64,000 bases of DNA. Source: Pelagomonas calceolata (taxonomy: Eukaryota; Sar; Pelagophyceae; Pelagomonadales; Pelagomonadaceae). Position 1 is the stretch's first letter. Each line of letters starts with the position of its first letter. The notes under the pieces are model-generated. The model was not told where the DNA came from and made no database searches. It saw only the letters and a list, made by a program, of their open reading frames with translations. Made by a program: the position numbers and the translations under genes. Positions 1-8,453 of the stretch are shown piece after piece. The stretch spans positions 5,394,001-5,458,000 of the forward strand of contig CAKKNE010000001.1 of the NCBI GenBank assembly GCA_918797485.1, given 5' to 3'.

Positions 1-1
1 C

Positions 2-277
2 GCCGCGCCGGCGGCGGACGGCATGCAATCGGCCGCGGCCGCGGAGGACGGCAAGCCGTCGGCTGCGCCCGTCGATGTGGCCGCGATACTCAAGGCGCGT
101 GCCGCGGCCAAGAAGGGCGGCCGCAAGGGCAAGCCCGCCTCCGCGGCGGCGCAGGCAGCCCTCGCGAACGCCAAGGCGCGGCCGCAGAAGAAGAGCGGCG
201 CCAAGGGCGGCCGGTCGGAGGGGGGCCCGCGTGCGGCGAAGACCGGCAAGAGCCAGAACGACAAGTGCCTGCCGTGA
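2..277 (+). CDS. C-terminal tail of an unknown Ala/Lys-rich protein (partial)
   Basis: The frame is open from the window edge to a TGA at 275-277, so the 5' part of the gene lies outside. The visible 91 residues are low in complexity: Ala, Lys and Gly rich, with many KK, RK and KGG steps. It looks like a basic, probably disordered tail of a nucleic-acid-binding or nucleolar protein, but nothing identifies the family. A Met at position 23 could start a short ORF; the open frame before it argues that it is internal. Confidence 0.5.
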   Translation, partial: AAPAADGMQSAAAAEDGKPSAAPVDVAAILKARAAAKKGGRKGKPASAAAQAALANAKARPQKKSGAKGGRSEGGPRAAKTGKSQNDKCLP

Positions 278-674
278 GAGTCGCGCAGGAGGCTCGGAGT
301 AATGATAGTGTGACATGACCCGGCGTAGTATCGAGCTGTTGGTTTCAAGAGATCTCGGGATCTCAGGCTCACGGCCGCCGCGACGGCGCCGTCGCACACT
401 GGTCTCGAGATGTCACTCGACGCTTGCGAGTCGACGCCGCGGGCTGGGAGTCGCCACTTCCAAGGCTTTAGAGCTGCAAGCGGCTCGAATATGCCGAAGC
501 TACAGGTAGTTAGCGTAGCCCTCTCTGAAGGCGCTGCACTCGACGACGGGGCTTTTGGGCGCCGGCGACGGTGGACGCGTCCCGAGCGGCTGCCCCGACG
601 TTACTGACGTGACAGGCGACGCATCGCTCGCAGCCCTCCCGCGAAAACAGGCACGCCGGCCGTACACAAGCAAC
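278..674. other. Intergenic gap, 397 bp
   Basis: It separates two genes on the + strand and must hold the 3' end of the first and the promoter/5'UTR of the calpain-like gene. The frame of the calpain-like gene stays open back to 555, but the better-placed ATG is at 675. No RNA gene, repeat or copy of the window-wide promoter motif was seen. Confidence 0.4.
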
Positions 675-3461
675 ATGGCCCAGCAGATCTGCGAGGAGGA
701 CGCCGTCATCCAGCAATTACGGGAGAGCCGGACGGAAGACGAGCAGTATTTTGATGTGCACTTCGGGGGCTTACCTGCGGCTCTGTACAGGGATGAGGAG
801 GACGTGCCGCCGTACGACAGCAACCTGGACGAGCCGATCGTCTGGTTGAGGCCCGGTGAGTTATGTAGGGACCCGCAGTACTTTGTGGATGGGGCCATTG
901 GTGTCTCTGGATGCGTGGTCGAAGGTCGCAATGGAGATGGGTGGCTGTTAGGGGCCATGGCTGCTTTATGGGGCCATCCCGAGTACTTGATCGAAAACTT
1001 GTTCGGTTCTGATCCAGACGACTTCCAGGAGTGGGGCGTCTACACGTGTCGGTTTTACAGGGAAGGCTCGTGGGTGGAGGTCTGTGCGGACACGCGGATG
1101 CCGGCGCTGTCTGGATTTACGGCAGCAGAGGGCGAGGAGCCGACGGGGCCCCAGTGCCTGTACGGGAGATGTGTGGACCCGCGGGAGCAGTGGGTTCAAT
1201 TATTAGAGAAGGCCTACGCCAAGGTTCTGGGGAGTTACGAGGCCCTGTCCAAAGGTAGTGTGACGGAAGCCCTAGTGGATCTCACGGGAGGCTCTGGAGA
1301 AGAAATTCTACTGAATGAAGACTCCGCGAAGAAAACTAGTACATTATTCGAGGAATGTCAAGATTATCTCGAGAACAAGCACGTCCTCTGCGTCACGGCC
1401 GACCCAGCAAACAACGGCCAGGGCGGCGTGCCCTCGCCGGATTTGAAACAGACGGCTTTAGGACTATTACCGGGCCACGCGTACGGTGTGATGCAGTGCA
1501 TCCAGGTGGAGGACAAGAAACTCGTGAGGTTGCGGAACCCGTGGAGCGGGAGGGGCGGCACGTGGAAGGGCCCCTGGGCCGACTCGTCGTCGCAATGGGA
1601 GGACTTCCCGGAGGTGCTCGATGAGTGCCTGAAGCAGGCAAGCGGCTGGACGCGCGAGGAGGACGGCATCGACCAGACCGATGGTTCATTCTTCATGGAG
1701 TTCTCCGACTTCTGCAGCAAGTTCGACACGCTGCATTTATGCCGCTTGTTCGACGACAAACAGTACAAGCAGTATAAAGTTTTAAGTAGTTGGGCAGGCA
1801 AGACCGCCGCGGGGCCCGACGAGGGCGTCCCCGTGAGTACTGATACGGGCTTCGCTAAGCTCATCGCGGCGAAGGCGAAGCCGCGCACGGACAAGGACGC
1901 GTGCTGGTTCAACAACCCCCAGTTTCGGGTGGAAGTGAAGCACAAGTCTACAACTCATATTTCGCTGCTCCAGGGCCCGCCGAAGTCGGGCGAGCGCTTC
2001 GAGCTGTGCCTCGAAGTCATAAGGGAGAAGAAGACGCCGGCCTTGCCGGGCCGCGTCTGGGAGCGCGGCGACGTCTACCGATCTACAGAAGTCAACCAAC
2101 CGGTCATGCGGGAAGTGTCTCTATCTAATGTGGTATTGGAGCCCGGTTACACCTATTGTGTGGTAGCAAGAGCGGCAACAGAGAGAGGCCGGGAAGCGCC
2201 CTTCGCGTTGCGGGTCTTCTCGCCGAGGGAACTCGTGCTGCAGCCGCTCGACGAGTGCGAATCGTCATATTTGCCAGGAAGCTGGAACGGCGCCGCCGAG
2301 GTCGATTCCGCGGGCGGCGCGCCCTTCCATTTTGAGAAAGATCAATTGATCCCGAACCCGACGTTCCGCCAGTCGCCGCAGTATTTCCTGAATTTACCGG
2401 AACCACCACCAGACCACCCCAAGGCCACGACGGGCGAAGTGAACGTGACCCTCGTGCTACGACGGACGGACCCGACGCCGGACAAGGCCCAGAAGGCCCA
2501 GATTGGGTTGTGTGTCTTCCGCGGGCCGGCGCCGGAAGTCGTTTTGGGCAAGAAACACAAAAAGACGGGCCCGAAGGTCAACGCGTTGGGTGAGAAACCG
2601 AAGGGCAAACCTAGTACATTGAAAAAGAAGCGGCGCCAGGCGGCGCAACTGCTCGATGGGTTGGCGGGCCCGCAGCACGGCTGGGACAACGATCTTAGGT
2701 CAGAAGATTCCATCACGACGGCGCCGAAGAAGATCGGCTTGTACCCGAGCGAGTGGCACCGTTTAAGCTCCTTCGGCAACGAGACCGTGGCCGTGCTACA
2801 CTTACCGACGCTCGTCCGATCAAAATTCCCGCACGGCTTGGTCATTACGCCGTGTTTGAGCGAACGAGGTATTAGTGGACAGTACGTTTTAGAATTGCAT
2901 GCGGACTGCCCCACTACTCTAGAAATGATATCAGCTTCTAAGTCGAAAACACTAGCTGGCGAGTGGACCGCAAGACACGCGGGCGGGTCGCACCTCCAGC
3001 CGTCCTGGTCGACGAACCCTATATACAGAGTGCGGTTCGCGGATCCCACCGCGAGGCCGCGGGTCCGCGTCGACCTGACGAGGCCCGCCGAGTACTGGAA
3101 CTCCTCGGACGTCGTCGGCCGGATGATGGGCTTCTACATCCACCGCGCCGACGGGCCGAACGGCACGGGTCCTTCCTTAGATCCGGACCACTGCATCATG
3201 CACGTCGATCCCAATTTGAAAGATGTGGAGCCGGAGCCCTACACGCAGTCGCCCTTTACACCTTTACATACCGTGCAAACACCACAAGCTTTTAGATTGG
3301 ACAAGTCCGAGGATCCCTTCTTAATTGTGCCGGCGACGTACGCGCCGGGCCAGACGGGGCCTTTTTTTCTCTCGGTCACGAGCGACGTCGACTTCACGCT
3401 GACGGCGGCGCAGGGCTGCTCCGTGCCGGCGGAGCCTGTTGCGGCGGCGGCGACGGAGTAA
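675..3461 (+). CDS. Calpain-like protein with catalytic Cys replaced by Gly
   Basis: A 928-residue protein. Residues about 80-390 match the calpain (C2 peptidase) core: GDGWLLGAMAAL at 87-98 stands where the family has GDCWFLAAL, GHAYGVMQ at 267-274 carries the catalytic His268, and RLRNPW at 285-290 carries Asn288. The catalytic Cys is therefore Gly89, and the oxyanion-hole Gln is Glu83, so peptidase activity is unlikely. Past residue 420 there are about three beta-rich segments resembling calpain domain III (C2-like), with a basic KKHKK/KKKRR insert in the middle. The ATG at 675 (context CAACATGG) was chosen over an in-frame ATG at 555. Inactive calpain-like proteins are known in protists; a scaffolding or regulatory role is inference. 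Confidence 0.85.
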   Translation: MAQQICEEDAVIQQLRESRTEDEQYFDVHFGGLPAALYRDEEDVPPYDSNLDEPIVWLRPGELCRDPQYFVDGAIGVSGCVVEGRNGDGWLLGAMAALWGHPEYLIENLFGSDPDDFQEWGVYTCRFYREGSWVEVCADTRMPALSGFTAAEGEEPTGPQCLYGRCVDPREQWVQLLEKAYAKVLGSYEALSKGSVTEALVDLTGGSGEEILLNEDSAKKTSTLFEECQDYLENKHVLCVTADPANNGQGGVPSPDLKQTALGLLPGHAYGVMQCIQVEDKKLVRLRNPWSGRGGTWKGPWADSSSQWEDFPEVLDECLKQASGWTREEDGIDQTDGSFFMEFSDFCSKFDTLHLCRLFDDKQYKQYKVLSSWAGKTAAGPDEGVPVSTDTGFAKLIAAKAKPRTDKDACWFNNPQFRVEVKHKSTTHISLLQGPPKSGERFELCLEVIREKKTPALPGRVWERGDVYRSTEVNQPVMREVSLSNVVLEPGYTYCVVARAATERGREAPFALRVFSPRELVLQPLDECESSYLPGSWNGAAEVDSAGGAPFHFEKDQLIPNPTFRQSPQYFLNLPEPPPDHPKATTGEVNVTLVLRRTDPTPDKAQKAQIGLCVFRGPAPEVVLGKKHKKTGPKVNALGEKPKGKPSTLKKKRRQAAQLLDGLAGPQHGWDNDLRSEDSITTAPKKIGLYPSEWHRLSSFGNETVAVLHLPTLVRSKFPHGLVITPCLSERGISGQYVLELHADCPTTLEMISASKSKTLAGEWTARHAGGSHLQPSWSTNPIYRVRFADPTARPRVRVDLTRPAEYWNSSDVVGRMMGFYIHRADGPNGTGPSLDPDHCIMHVDPNLKDVEPEPYTQSPFTPLHTVQTPQAFRLDKSEDPFLIVPATYAPGQTGPFFLSVTSDVDFTLTAAQGCSVPAEPVAAAATE

Positions 3462-3945
3462 GGGTGTCTAGCTAGGTCTTTTTTTGGGGAAGGGGTGTTG
3501 CTTAGAGCTGCCAGGCCACCTGGCCGCCGCGCCGACGCGAGGCCCGCCACCCGCGTGACCGCACCGCCCCAAGCCATCATGCACCGTCGCCCCGAGTGTT
3601 AGCTCGGAGGCGGTGACTGCGGGGGGCTCTGCGAGCAGGTTCTATCCGAGCTAGGTGCTACGACGAGTTTGGCCCCGGGCGAATTGCGACGGGGCGGCGG
3701 CCGCTCTGGGATCCTACTAGACGTGTATTTCCATTGCATCTGAGGTTAAAGACGTATTACCCAACGCTGTAAAACTCGATAAGCGCGCCATTCCCAACAT
3801 CTTACAGCCATGCTCCGTCTACAACAAGAGCACAAATGTGCTTGAGTTACAAGTTGAAACGAAAAAAGGTGCGGGTTGCCCCTATTCCAAAAGGTTCTTT
3901 AAAGAACCTTTTGGACTACGACAAGAATAAAACACGCGACCCTAC
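3462..3945. other. Convergent intergenic region
   Basis: 484 bp between the 3' ends of the calpain-like gene (+) and the dynein light chain gene (-). It must hold both 3'UTRs and poly(A) sites. The only clear structure is the perfect palindrome listed separately at its right end. Confidence 0.4.
3887..3914. repeat. Perfect 28-bp palindrome
   Basis: CCAAAAGGTTCTTT is followed directly by its reverse complement, with no spacer. It lies 31 bp past the stop of the (-) strand dynein gene, in a convergent intergenic region, so it would form the same hairpin in transcripts from either side. A role in 3' end formation is possible but unproven. Confidence 0.7.
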
Positions 3946-4650
3946 TTACTTTGCCGCCGGCCCGAGCTGGCGCAGGAACTGGTCGAGGTGCTGGCCCTGG
4001 TACTTGAGGAAGTCGATCTCGTCCTTGCGCTTCTTGTCGGCCATGGCCTTGTGCTCCGACGCTCTCTTTTCCACGACCTCGACGCCGTTCCGGAGCTCGA
4101 GGACGCGGTTCTCCAGATCCTTGTTCTCGGCCTCGAGCTCGGCGACCCTCCCTTGGAGCTCTGCCATGCCTTGTTCGGCTTGGAGCTGCTTGCGGACTCC
4201 AAAAGTCACCGACGAGTCGTACAATACCTTGTAGGCGTCGACCGTCATCCGGACCTCGTCCCGGACGCGCAGGAGCAACAAGCCGCGCTCGGGTCCATCC
4301 AACGTCAGCTGCCGGATCAGTTCGTCGAAGCATTGCGCGTAGAGGTCCTCTCTGACCGGGCAGATGCCCGCGTCGCGCGCCTGTCGCTCGAGCAGTTTGG
4401 CATCCAACGCCTCCTGCATCGCGATGACGTCCGTGCGCGACGCCGGCGCCTTGGACACGTACTGCATCCACGTGCCCGTGGGCTCGGTCCACTCGCGCGG
4501 CGGCAGCATGGAATTCACCATCTCGCCGAGCTGGCCGCCCGCCGCCGTGCCGGGCTTGGCCGCGCTGTCGGCGCCATCGAAGCCCACGAAGAGGGGCTCG
4601 TCGTGCTTGAGAAGGCTCGCGGGCGGCGCGCAGGCCGGCGGCTCGGCCAT
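3946..4650 (-). CDS. DNALI1: Axonemal dynein light intermediate chain p28 (DNALI1 family)
   Basis: A 234-residue protein close to the p28 light chain of ciliary inner-arm dyneins. The family block is plain around residues 95-165: CPVREDLYAQCFDELIRQ, then ERGLLLLRVRDEVRMT, then the AYKVLYDSSVTFG stretch. The C-terminal third is a coiled coil with heptads of Leu, Glu and Lys, ending in a KYQGQHLDQFLRQL segment. In Chlamydomonas, p28 binds single-headed inner-arm dyneins with actin. The start at 4650 fits family length; the frame stays open upstream to 4800 with weak, low-complexity sequence. It implies that the organism builds a motile flagellum at some stage. Confidence 0.93.
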   Translation of the reverse strand: MAEPPACAPPASLLKHDEPLFVGFDGADSAAKPGTAAGGQLGEMVNSMLPPREWTEPTGTWMQYVSKAPASRTDVIAMQEALDAKLLERQARDAGICPVREDLYAQCFDELIRQLTLDGPERGLLLLRVRDEVRMTVDAYKVLYDSSVTFGVRKQLQAEQGMAELQGRVAELEAENKDLENRVLELRNGVEVVEKRASEHKAMADKKRKDEIDFLKYQGQHLDQFLRQLGPAAK

Positions 4651-5043
4651 GGCTGCGTGTTCCGCCGCGTCGCTGCTTAGACGGGCGTGAGTGGGAGCGT
4701 GGGTCGGTCCTTTGCGCTCGCTACCTCGACGGCTGCCTCGACGGCGTGGTCCTCCCGCCGCAAAGCAAAGCGCTGCCCAGCCCGCTGAGCGGGGAAACAT
4801 AGACCTGGTGCGGGTTTGTGGCGCGCCGAGGCATCCCGGCAGGCATTAAGGACGGCCCGGGAACGCTCCCTGGTCGCCCCGGCCCGTGGAGGCTTCCGGC
4901 CCCATTTCTCAGTCGGCTCGACACCATGATGTATGGGCAGCCATATGGGCAGCCCTGGATCACCCAGCACTGGAGGCATCGCTGCTGACATTGCTGCGGA
5001 TACACTGCAAAGCTCTGACGCGCTGCGTGAGCGCCCAAACAAG
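4651..5043. other. Divergent promoter region
   Basis: 393 bp between the divergent dynein light chain (-) and secreted methyltransferase-like (+) genes. It should hold both promoters. The GCTAGCGG...TAAGACACTAGC motif seen at other divergent junctions is absent here. ATGs at 4933 and 4945, in frame with the downstream gene, would put a hydrophilic leader before its signal peptide and were not used. Confidence 0.35.
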
Positions 5044-6165
5044 ATGCGATGGCTACTCCTCATCTTCCTGCCGGCAGCATCTGCAGAATGCCAGGCCGCA
5101 GCAGTCATACTGTCACCCGGCGCGCGCGTCGACAGCGGCCGCGAGGTCAAGCTCATGGACTCCGGCGGCGCCGGCTGCGAGAGTTGCTGGGAGCTGACGC
5201 ATCCCGCGCTGGCGCCGATCGGGGGCTGCTTCGAGGCCGGCACGGCCGTCGACGTCGCGCTTCCCGCGAACGGTGGGTACGTCGCAAGGCTGCGCCTGCG
5301 CGACGTCGCCACGCAAGCAGTCGTGGCGGAGGCCGAGCGAGAGTTCGTCGCGGGCCCCCCGGAAAAGTGCGCGGCGCGGCTGCGCGCGAGGAGCGACCTG
5401 GCCACGAACTACCGCGAGGCCATCGAGCGGGAGGGGCGACGCGCGTTCGGCGTGGAGGGCAACGGCTCCGCCGTGCAGCGCTCGGAGGTCTATATTGACC
5501 TCGAGGCGTCGCCGCTCTGCTACGGCGTCGTGGGCACGTCGCGCGAGGCTGTGCTCGGCACGGCGAGCGGGGCGCGCGGCTTCTGGGGCGTCGACTTTGG
5601 ACGGCAGGAGTTCGGCCACGGCGACCGCATCCTGCTGGACTTCGTGCTGTCGAGGCACCGCGCCGACGTGCGCAACATCGCGGAGTTTGGCACGGGCGGC
5701 GGCATCACGTCCTTCTACCTCGGCGTGGCGGCGGCCTTGCGGGGCGGGACGCTGGACACCTCCGACGTCGTCGACGCGCGGGCGGCCGACGTGCTCAAGG
5801 TGTGGCTGCCGTCGATGCGCTTCCACAAGGCGGACCTTGCGGGCGCCGTCGCGAACGACGCCGTCGACGCCGCGATACGAGCGGCGTCGGTCGTGCTCGT
5901 GGACCACGTCGACCGCCTCGAGTTCTGCCGCGACGTCGTCGCGCCGCGGCTTCCGCGGCGAGGTCTCTTACTGGTGCACGACTTCACGCCGCACGCTGGG
6001 CCAGGACCCACGTTGCATCAGGCGTGGGCGGAAGCTCTCGCACCACAAGGGTTTTCGCGCTTCTACAGGGACTACGGCGACACGTTTTTTTCGTCTCTCG
6101 CAGTGTTCGCGAGACCGGCGGACTTCGACGACTTCCTCGCCGAGGGCGCGAGGGGCATTGTATAG
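5044..6165 (+). CDS. Secreted/ER protein with methyltransferase-like domain
   Basis: A 373-residue protein. The ATG at 5044 places a clean signal peptide (MRWLLLIFLPAASAECQ) at the N-terminus, which decides the start over the ATG at 4933. After a Cys-containing, beta-rich region, residues about 210-226 read NIAEFGTGGGITSFYLG, like motif I of class I SAM-dependent methyltransferases. VVLVDHVDRLEF and GLLLVHDFTPH follow at the expected motif IV and V spacing. The fold resembles CmcI/rhamnosyl-O-methyltransferase-type secreted enzymes. The acceptor is unknown; modification of a secreted glycan is inference. Confidence 0.6.
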   Translation: MRWLLLIFLPAASAECQAAAVILSPGARVDSGREVKLMDSGGAGCESCWELTHPALAPIGGCFEAGTAVDVALPANGGYVARLRLRDVATQAVVAEAEREFVAGPPEKCAARLRARSDLATNYREAIEREGRRAFGVEGNGSAVQRSEVYIDLEASPLCYGVVGTSREAVLGTASGARGFWGVDFGRQEFGHGDRILLDFVLSRHRADVRNIAEFGTGGGITSFYLGVAAALRGGTLDTSDVVDARAADVLKVWLPSMRFHKADLAGAVANDAVDAAIRAASVVLVDHVDRLEFCRDVVAPRLPRRGLLLVHDFTPHAGPGPTLHQAWAEALAPQGFSRFYRDYGDTFFSSLAVFARPADFDDFLAEGARGIV

Positions 6166-6179
6166 TGTGCTATGTATTT

Positions 6180-6824
6180 TTAGAGCCTCCCCCGCATCCG
6201 GTCGGAGATACGCTTCGACAAAGACCGCCGCGGGCGCGGCTCCTCGACGAGCGTCGCCTCGATGGGGTTGTCCCACGAGAGGACCTCGGCCTCCACCGGC
6301 GGCGCCGGCTGCCGCTGTTCGAGGATCATGGCCGCGGCGGCGTCGCGGTCGCCGTTCGTGCGGCGGAGCGCGTCGGCGGCGGTGGCGCGGGGCACGTCGA
6401 GCGCGCGCGCGAGCGCGTCGGCGGCGTCGCCGTTGTCCCGTACAGGCTGTGGTGTCGCCGAATCGCGCAGCGCGGCGAGCGCCGCGCGCTTCCGATCGAT
6501 GACGGCTTGCAGCGCCGAAATATCGCTCCGCGCGGCATTAAATACCAGTGCCAGCGCCTGGCGGTCCGCGGCGCGCAGCGGCGCGTAGGCCTCGACGCCG
6601 AATTGGCGCTTGCGCGCGCGAATTTTGCTTTCGTAGCTCGCGATCTCGCGCTCGAGGCCGAACGCGCCGACGGAGCGCGACGCCGAGGCGACCGCTTCCG
6701 TGAACGCGTCGCCGACGGACGACGCGCTGCGCTGCATGGACGCCACGAGGTCGCCGCGGGGCGGTGCCGGGGCCGGTGCCGCGCGGCCGGGGCGTCGGTT
6801 GCTGCTGCTGAACCGCGCGCCCAT
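6180..6824 (-). CDS. UBA-domain protein with possible N-myristoylation
   Basis: 214 residues. The N-terminus MGARFSSSNRR has Gly2 and Ser6, so myristoylation is possible. Residues about 55-125 are Arg/Ala-rich and likely helical. Residues about 145-178 (ALARALDVPRATAADALRR...AAAAMIL) match a ubiquitin-associated (UBA) three-helix domain. The C-terminus is short and very basic (SLSKRISDRMRGRL). Together this suggests a membrane-tethered ubiquitin-binding adaptor (inference). Its ATG follows the TGA of the short upstream ORF with no base between, in the same frame, so the two are either a dicistronic pair or one frame split by a stop. Confidence 0.65.
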   Translation of the reverse strand: MGARFSSSNRRPGRAAPAPAPPRGDLVASMQRSASSVGDAFTEAVASASRSVGAFGLEREIASYESKIRARKRQFGVEAYAPLRAADRQALALVFNAARSDISALQAVIDRKRAALAALRDSATPQPVRDNGDAADALARALDVPRATAADALRRTNGDRDAAAAMILEQRQPAPPVEAEVLSWDNPIEATLVEEPRPRRSLSKRISDRMRGRL

Positions 6825-7019
6825 TCACTCGCTCGCGCGCTTGATGGCGGCCACGAGGCGCGCGACCTCGAGCTGCGTCGGCGGCTCCTGGCGCACCTCG
6901 TTGCGCTGGCCCGAGAACTCCGAGTTCACGCTCGCGAGCTCCTCCTTGGTCGGCAGCTTTTCGTTTTGGGGCGCAGGCTGCTTCAGGAGTTGCTCGACGG
7001 CGGCGCCGAAGTTTGACAT
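6825..7019 (-). CDS. Short ORF directly abutting the UBA-domain gene
   Basis: 64 residues starting MSNFGAAVEQLLKQP, hydrophilic and probably helical, with no recognised family. In-frame ATGs at 7088 and 7151 would lengthen it to 86-107 residues. Its TGA stop is followed at once, in the same frame, by the ATG of the UBA-domain gene (GAG TGA ATG GGC). Codon use looks like that of its neighbours. It may be a separate small protein on a shared transcript, an upstream ORF, or the 5' part of a longer protein read through TGA. Confidence 0.45.
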   Translation of the reverse strand: MSNFGAAVEQLLKQPAPQNEKLPTKEELASVNSEFSGQRNEVRQEPPTQLEVARLVAAIKRASE

Positions 7020-7174
7020 CTCTCTCTGGGCTTGTTTCAGGTGGTCGAGGGATGGTGGGACGGTCCTGGAAGTCACAAGTTTTGACATGCAGTGTTGGCT
7101 GCCTTTTCTCTGTTGTTCGTCGTCAACTGTAACAGCGCTATCAAGCCGCAAATGTGAAGCAGCCTGCCGGTCGA

Positions 7175-7197
7175 GCTAGCGGTGGTAAGACACTAGC
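7175..7197 (+). promoter_or_regulatory. 5'-flank motif, copy 1
   Basis: GCTAGCGG, spacer TGG, TAAGACACTAGC. It lies in the divergent gap between the short ORF/UBA genes (-) and the DONSON-like gene (+), 131 bp before the ATG of the latter. Confidence 0.6.
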
Positions 7198-7328
7198 CCC
7201 ATTGCGAGCTCGAGCTCCAGGGCGGTATAACTCGTAGTCTTTCATAGCGTGACCGCGCATCGATCACATTCGTGGCCTCACGACCGCCACCGACGCGCTG
7301 CCGCTGCACGACGAGCGTAGGAGCACCC

Positions 7329-8453
7329 ATGGCCTTCTTGCAGGAGCTCGCAGACCTGACGCTCGCGCCAAAGTCCGAGGCAGAGATCGATGCGCTCATG
7401 ACTGCGGCGGCACCGGCGCCGGCACCCGCACCGGACGCCAGCAGCAGCGACGACGACGGCGCCGTCGACGTGCAGGCGAGCAGCGACGACGACGACTTCG
7501 ACGGCAGACCGGCGCTCGCCGACGCGACGTACGCGCTGGCCACGCGCTGCACGCTCGAGGCCGCGAGCCCGTTCCCCTGGAAGCACGCGACGGCGCGCGG
7601 CCGCGCCGCCGGCGCCGCGTCCTTCACGAAGCGCGAGGGCGGCGGCGACCCCGCGGAGACGTACCGCGCGGCGTCGCTGCGCTGGGAGTACGACGAGGCG
7701 CAGCTCCGGGCGTCCGTGGAGCGCGGCGACGGCGAGTGGTGCATGGCGCTCTACGACGCCTACGAGGGCTGGCGCGCCGGAAACGCCGAGAGCGTCTACG
7801 CGCGCGCGGGCGGCCTCGCGGTGCTCTGGACGCGTCACGAGGACGAGGAGACGGTGCTGGTGTCGTCGACGGAGCGCCGGGCCTTCGACGCTTTCGTCAA
7901 GGCCGTCGACGCCGCCGCGAAGCGGTCGGAAGTCATCCGGGGCGCGCGCGACGTCGCCGCGGCGCGGGGCCCGACGGCGTGCCGCGCGGCGCTCAACGCG
8001 GTTTTGAATAGTGACGTGAAGGAGCGGCCGCGGCGGCGCGGCCAGGCGGAGGACGACCCGCGCTTGACATATTGCGTCCTCTCGGACGGCGCGTTCCAGC
8101 ACGCGGCCATGAAGCCCCTTTCCTTGGTCTTCAACCGGCCGGTCAAGGTGCCCGGCGCCGACGACAAGCACCGGTTCGTGGTCGAGGGCTGGCTCCAGCC
8201 CGTCTGTGCGCGGCGCCTCGCGCGCGCGGCCGACGCGGCGCGCGCGATCAACTTCGTGGAGTTGGATGATGCCACAGCGATCTTCGACCGCGCGGACGTG
8301 CGGCAGCGCCTCGCGGAGCTCTGCGTGCCGGCGCCGGCGCCGGCGCCGGCGCCGCCAGCGGAAGACGACGGCATCATCGCTGCGGCCAGCGACGACGAGG
8401 ACGACGGCGCGCCGCCGCCGGCGAAGAGGCCCATGCCTTCGCCAACTAGTTAA
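7329..8453 (+). CDS. DONSON-like DNA replication protein
   Basis: 374 residues. After an acidic, Asp/Ser-rich N-terminus, segments follow the order of the DONSON family: SPFPWKHA (compare QPFTWADH in animals), then LYDAYEGWRAGNAESVYA with AVLWTRH (compare SLYNLLK...YFYV...FTVLF), then SDGAFQHAAMKPLS and FVVEGWLQP (compare SPVAFRGATM and FSLEITGPI). DONSON delivers GINS to MCM during CMG helicase assembly in animals. Identity here rests on remembered motif order, not a search. The C-terminus is acidic with a PPPAKRP signal that could be nuclear. The start at 7329 (CACCCATGG context) is preferred to 7272. Confidence 0.55.
   Translation: MAFLQELADLTLAPKSEAEIDALMTAAAPAPAPAPDASSSDDDGAVDVQASSDDDDFDGRPALADATYALATRCTLEAASPFPWKHATARGRAAGAASFTKREGGGDPAETYRAASLRWEYDEAQLRASVERGDGEWCMALYDAYEGWRAGNAESVYARAGGLAVLWTRHEDEETVLVSSTERRAFDAFVKAVDAAAKRSEVIRGARDVAAARGPTACRAALNAVLNSDVKERPRRRGQAEDDPRLTYCVLSDGAFQHAAMKPLSLVFNRPVKVPGADDKHRFVVEGWLQPVCARRLARAADAARAINFVELDDATAIFDRADVRQRLAELCVPAPAPAPAPPAEDDGIIAAASDDEDDGAPPPAKRPMPSPTS

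Noticed and set aside
6825-6827. TGA between the small ORF and the UBA gene as selenocysteine
   Set aside because: No conserved domain spans it, no redox motif surrounds it, and an ATG follows immediately.
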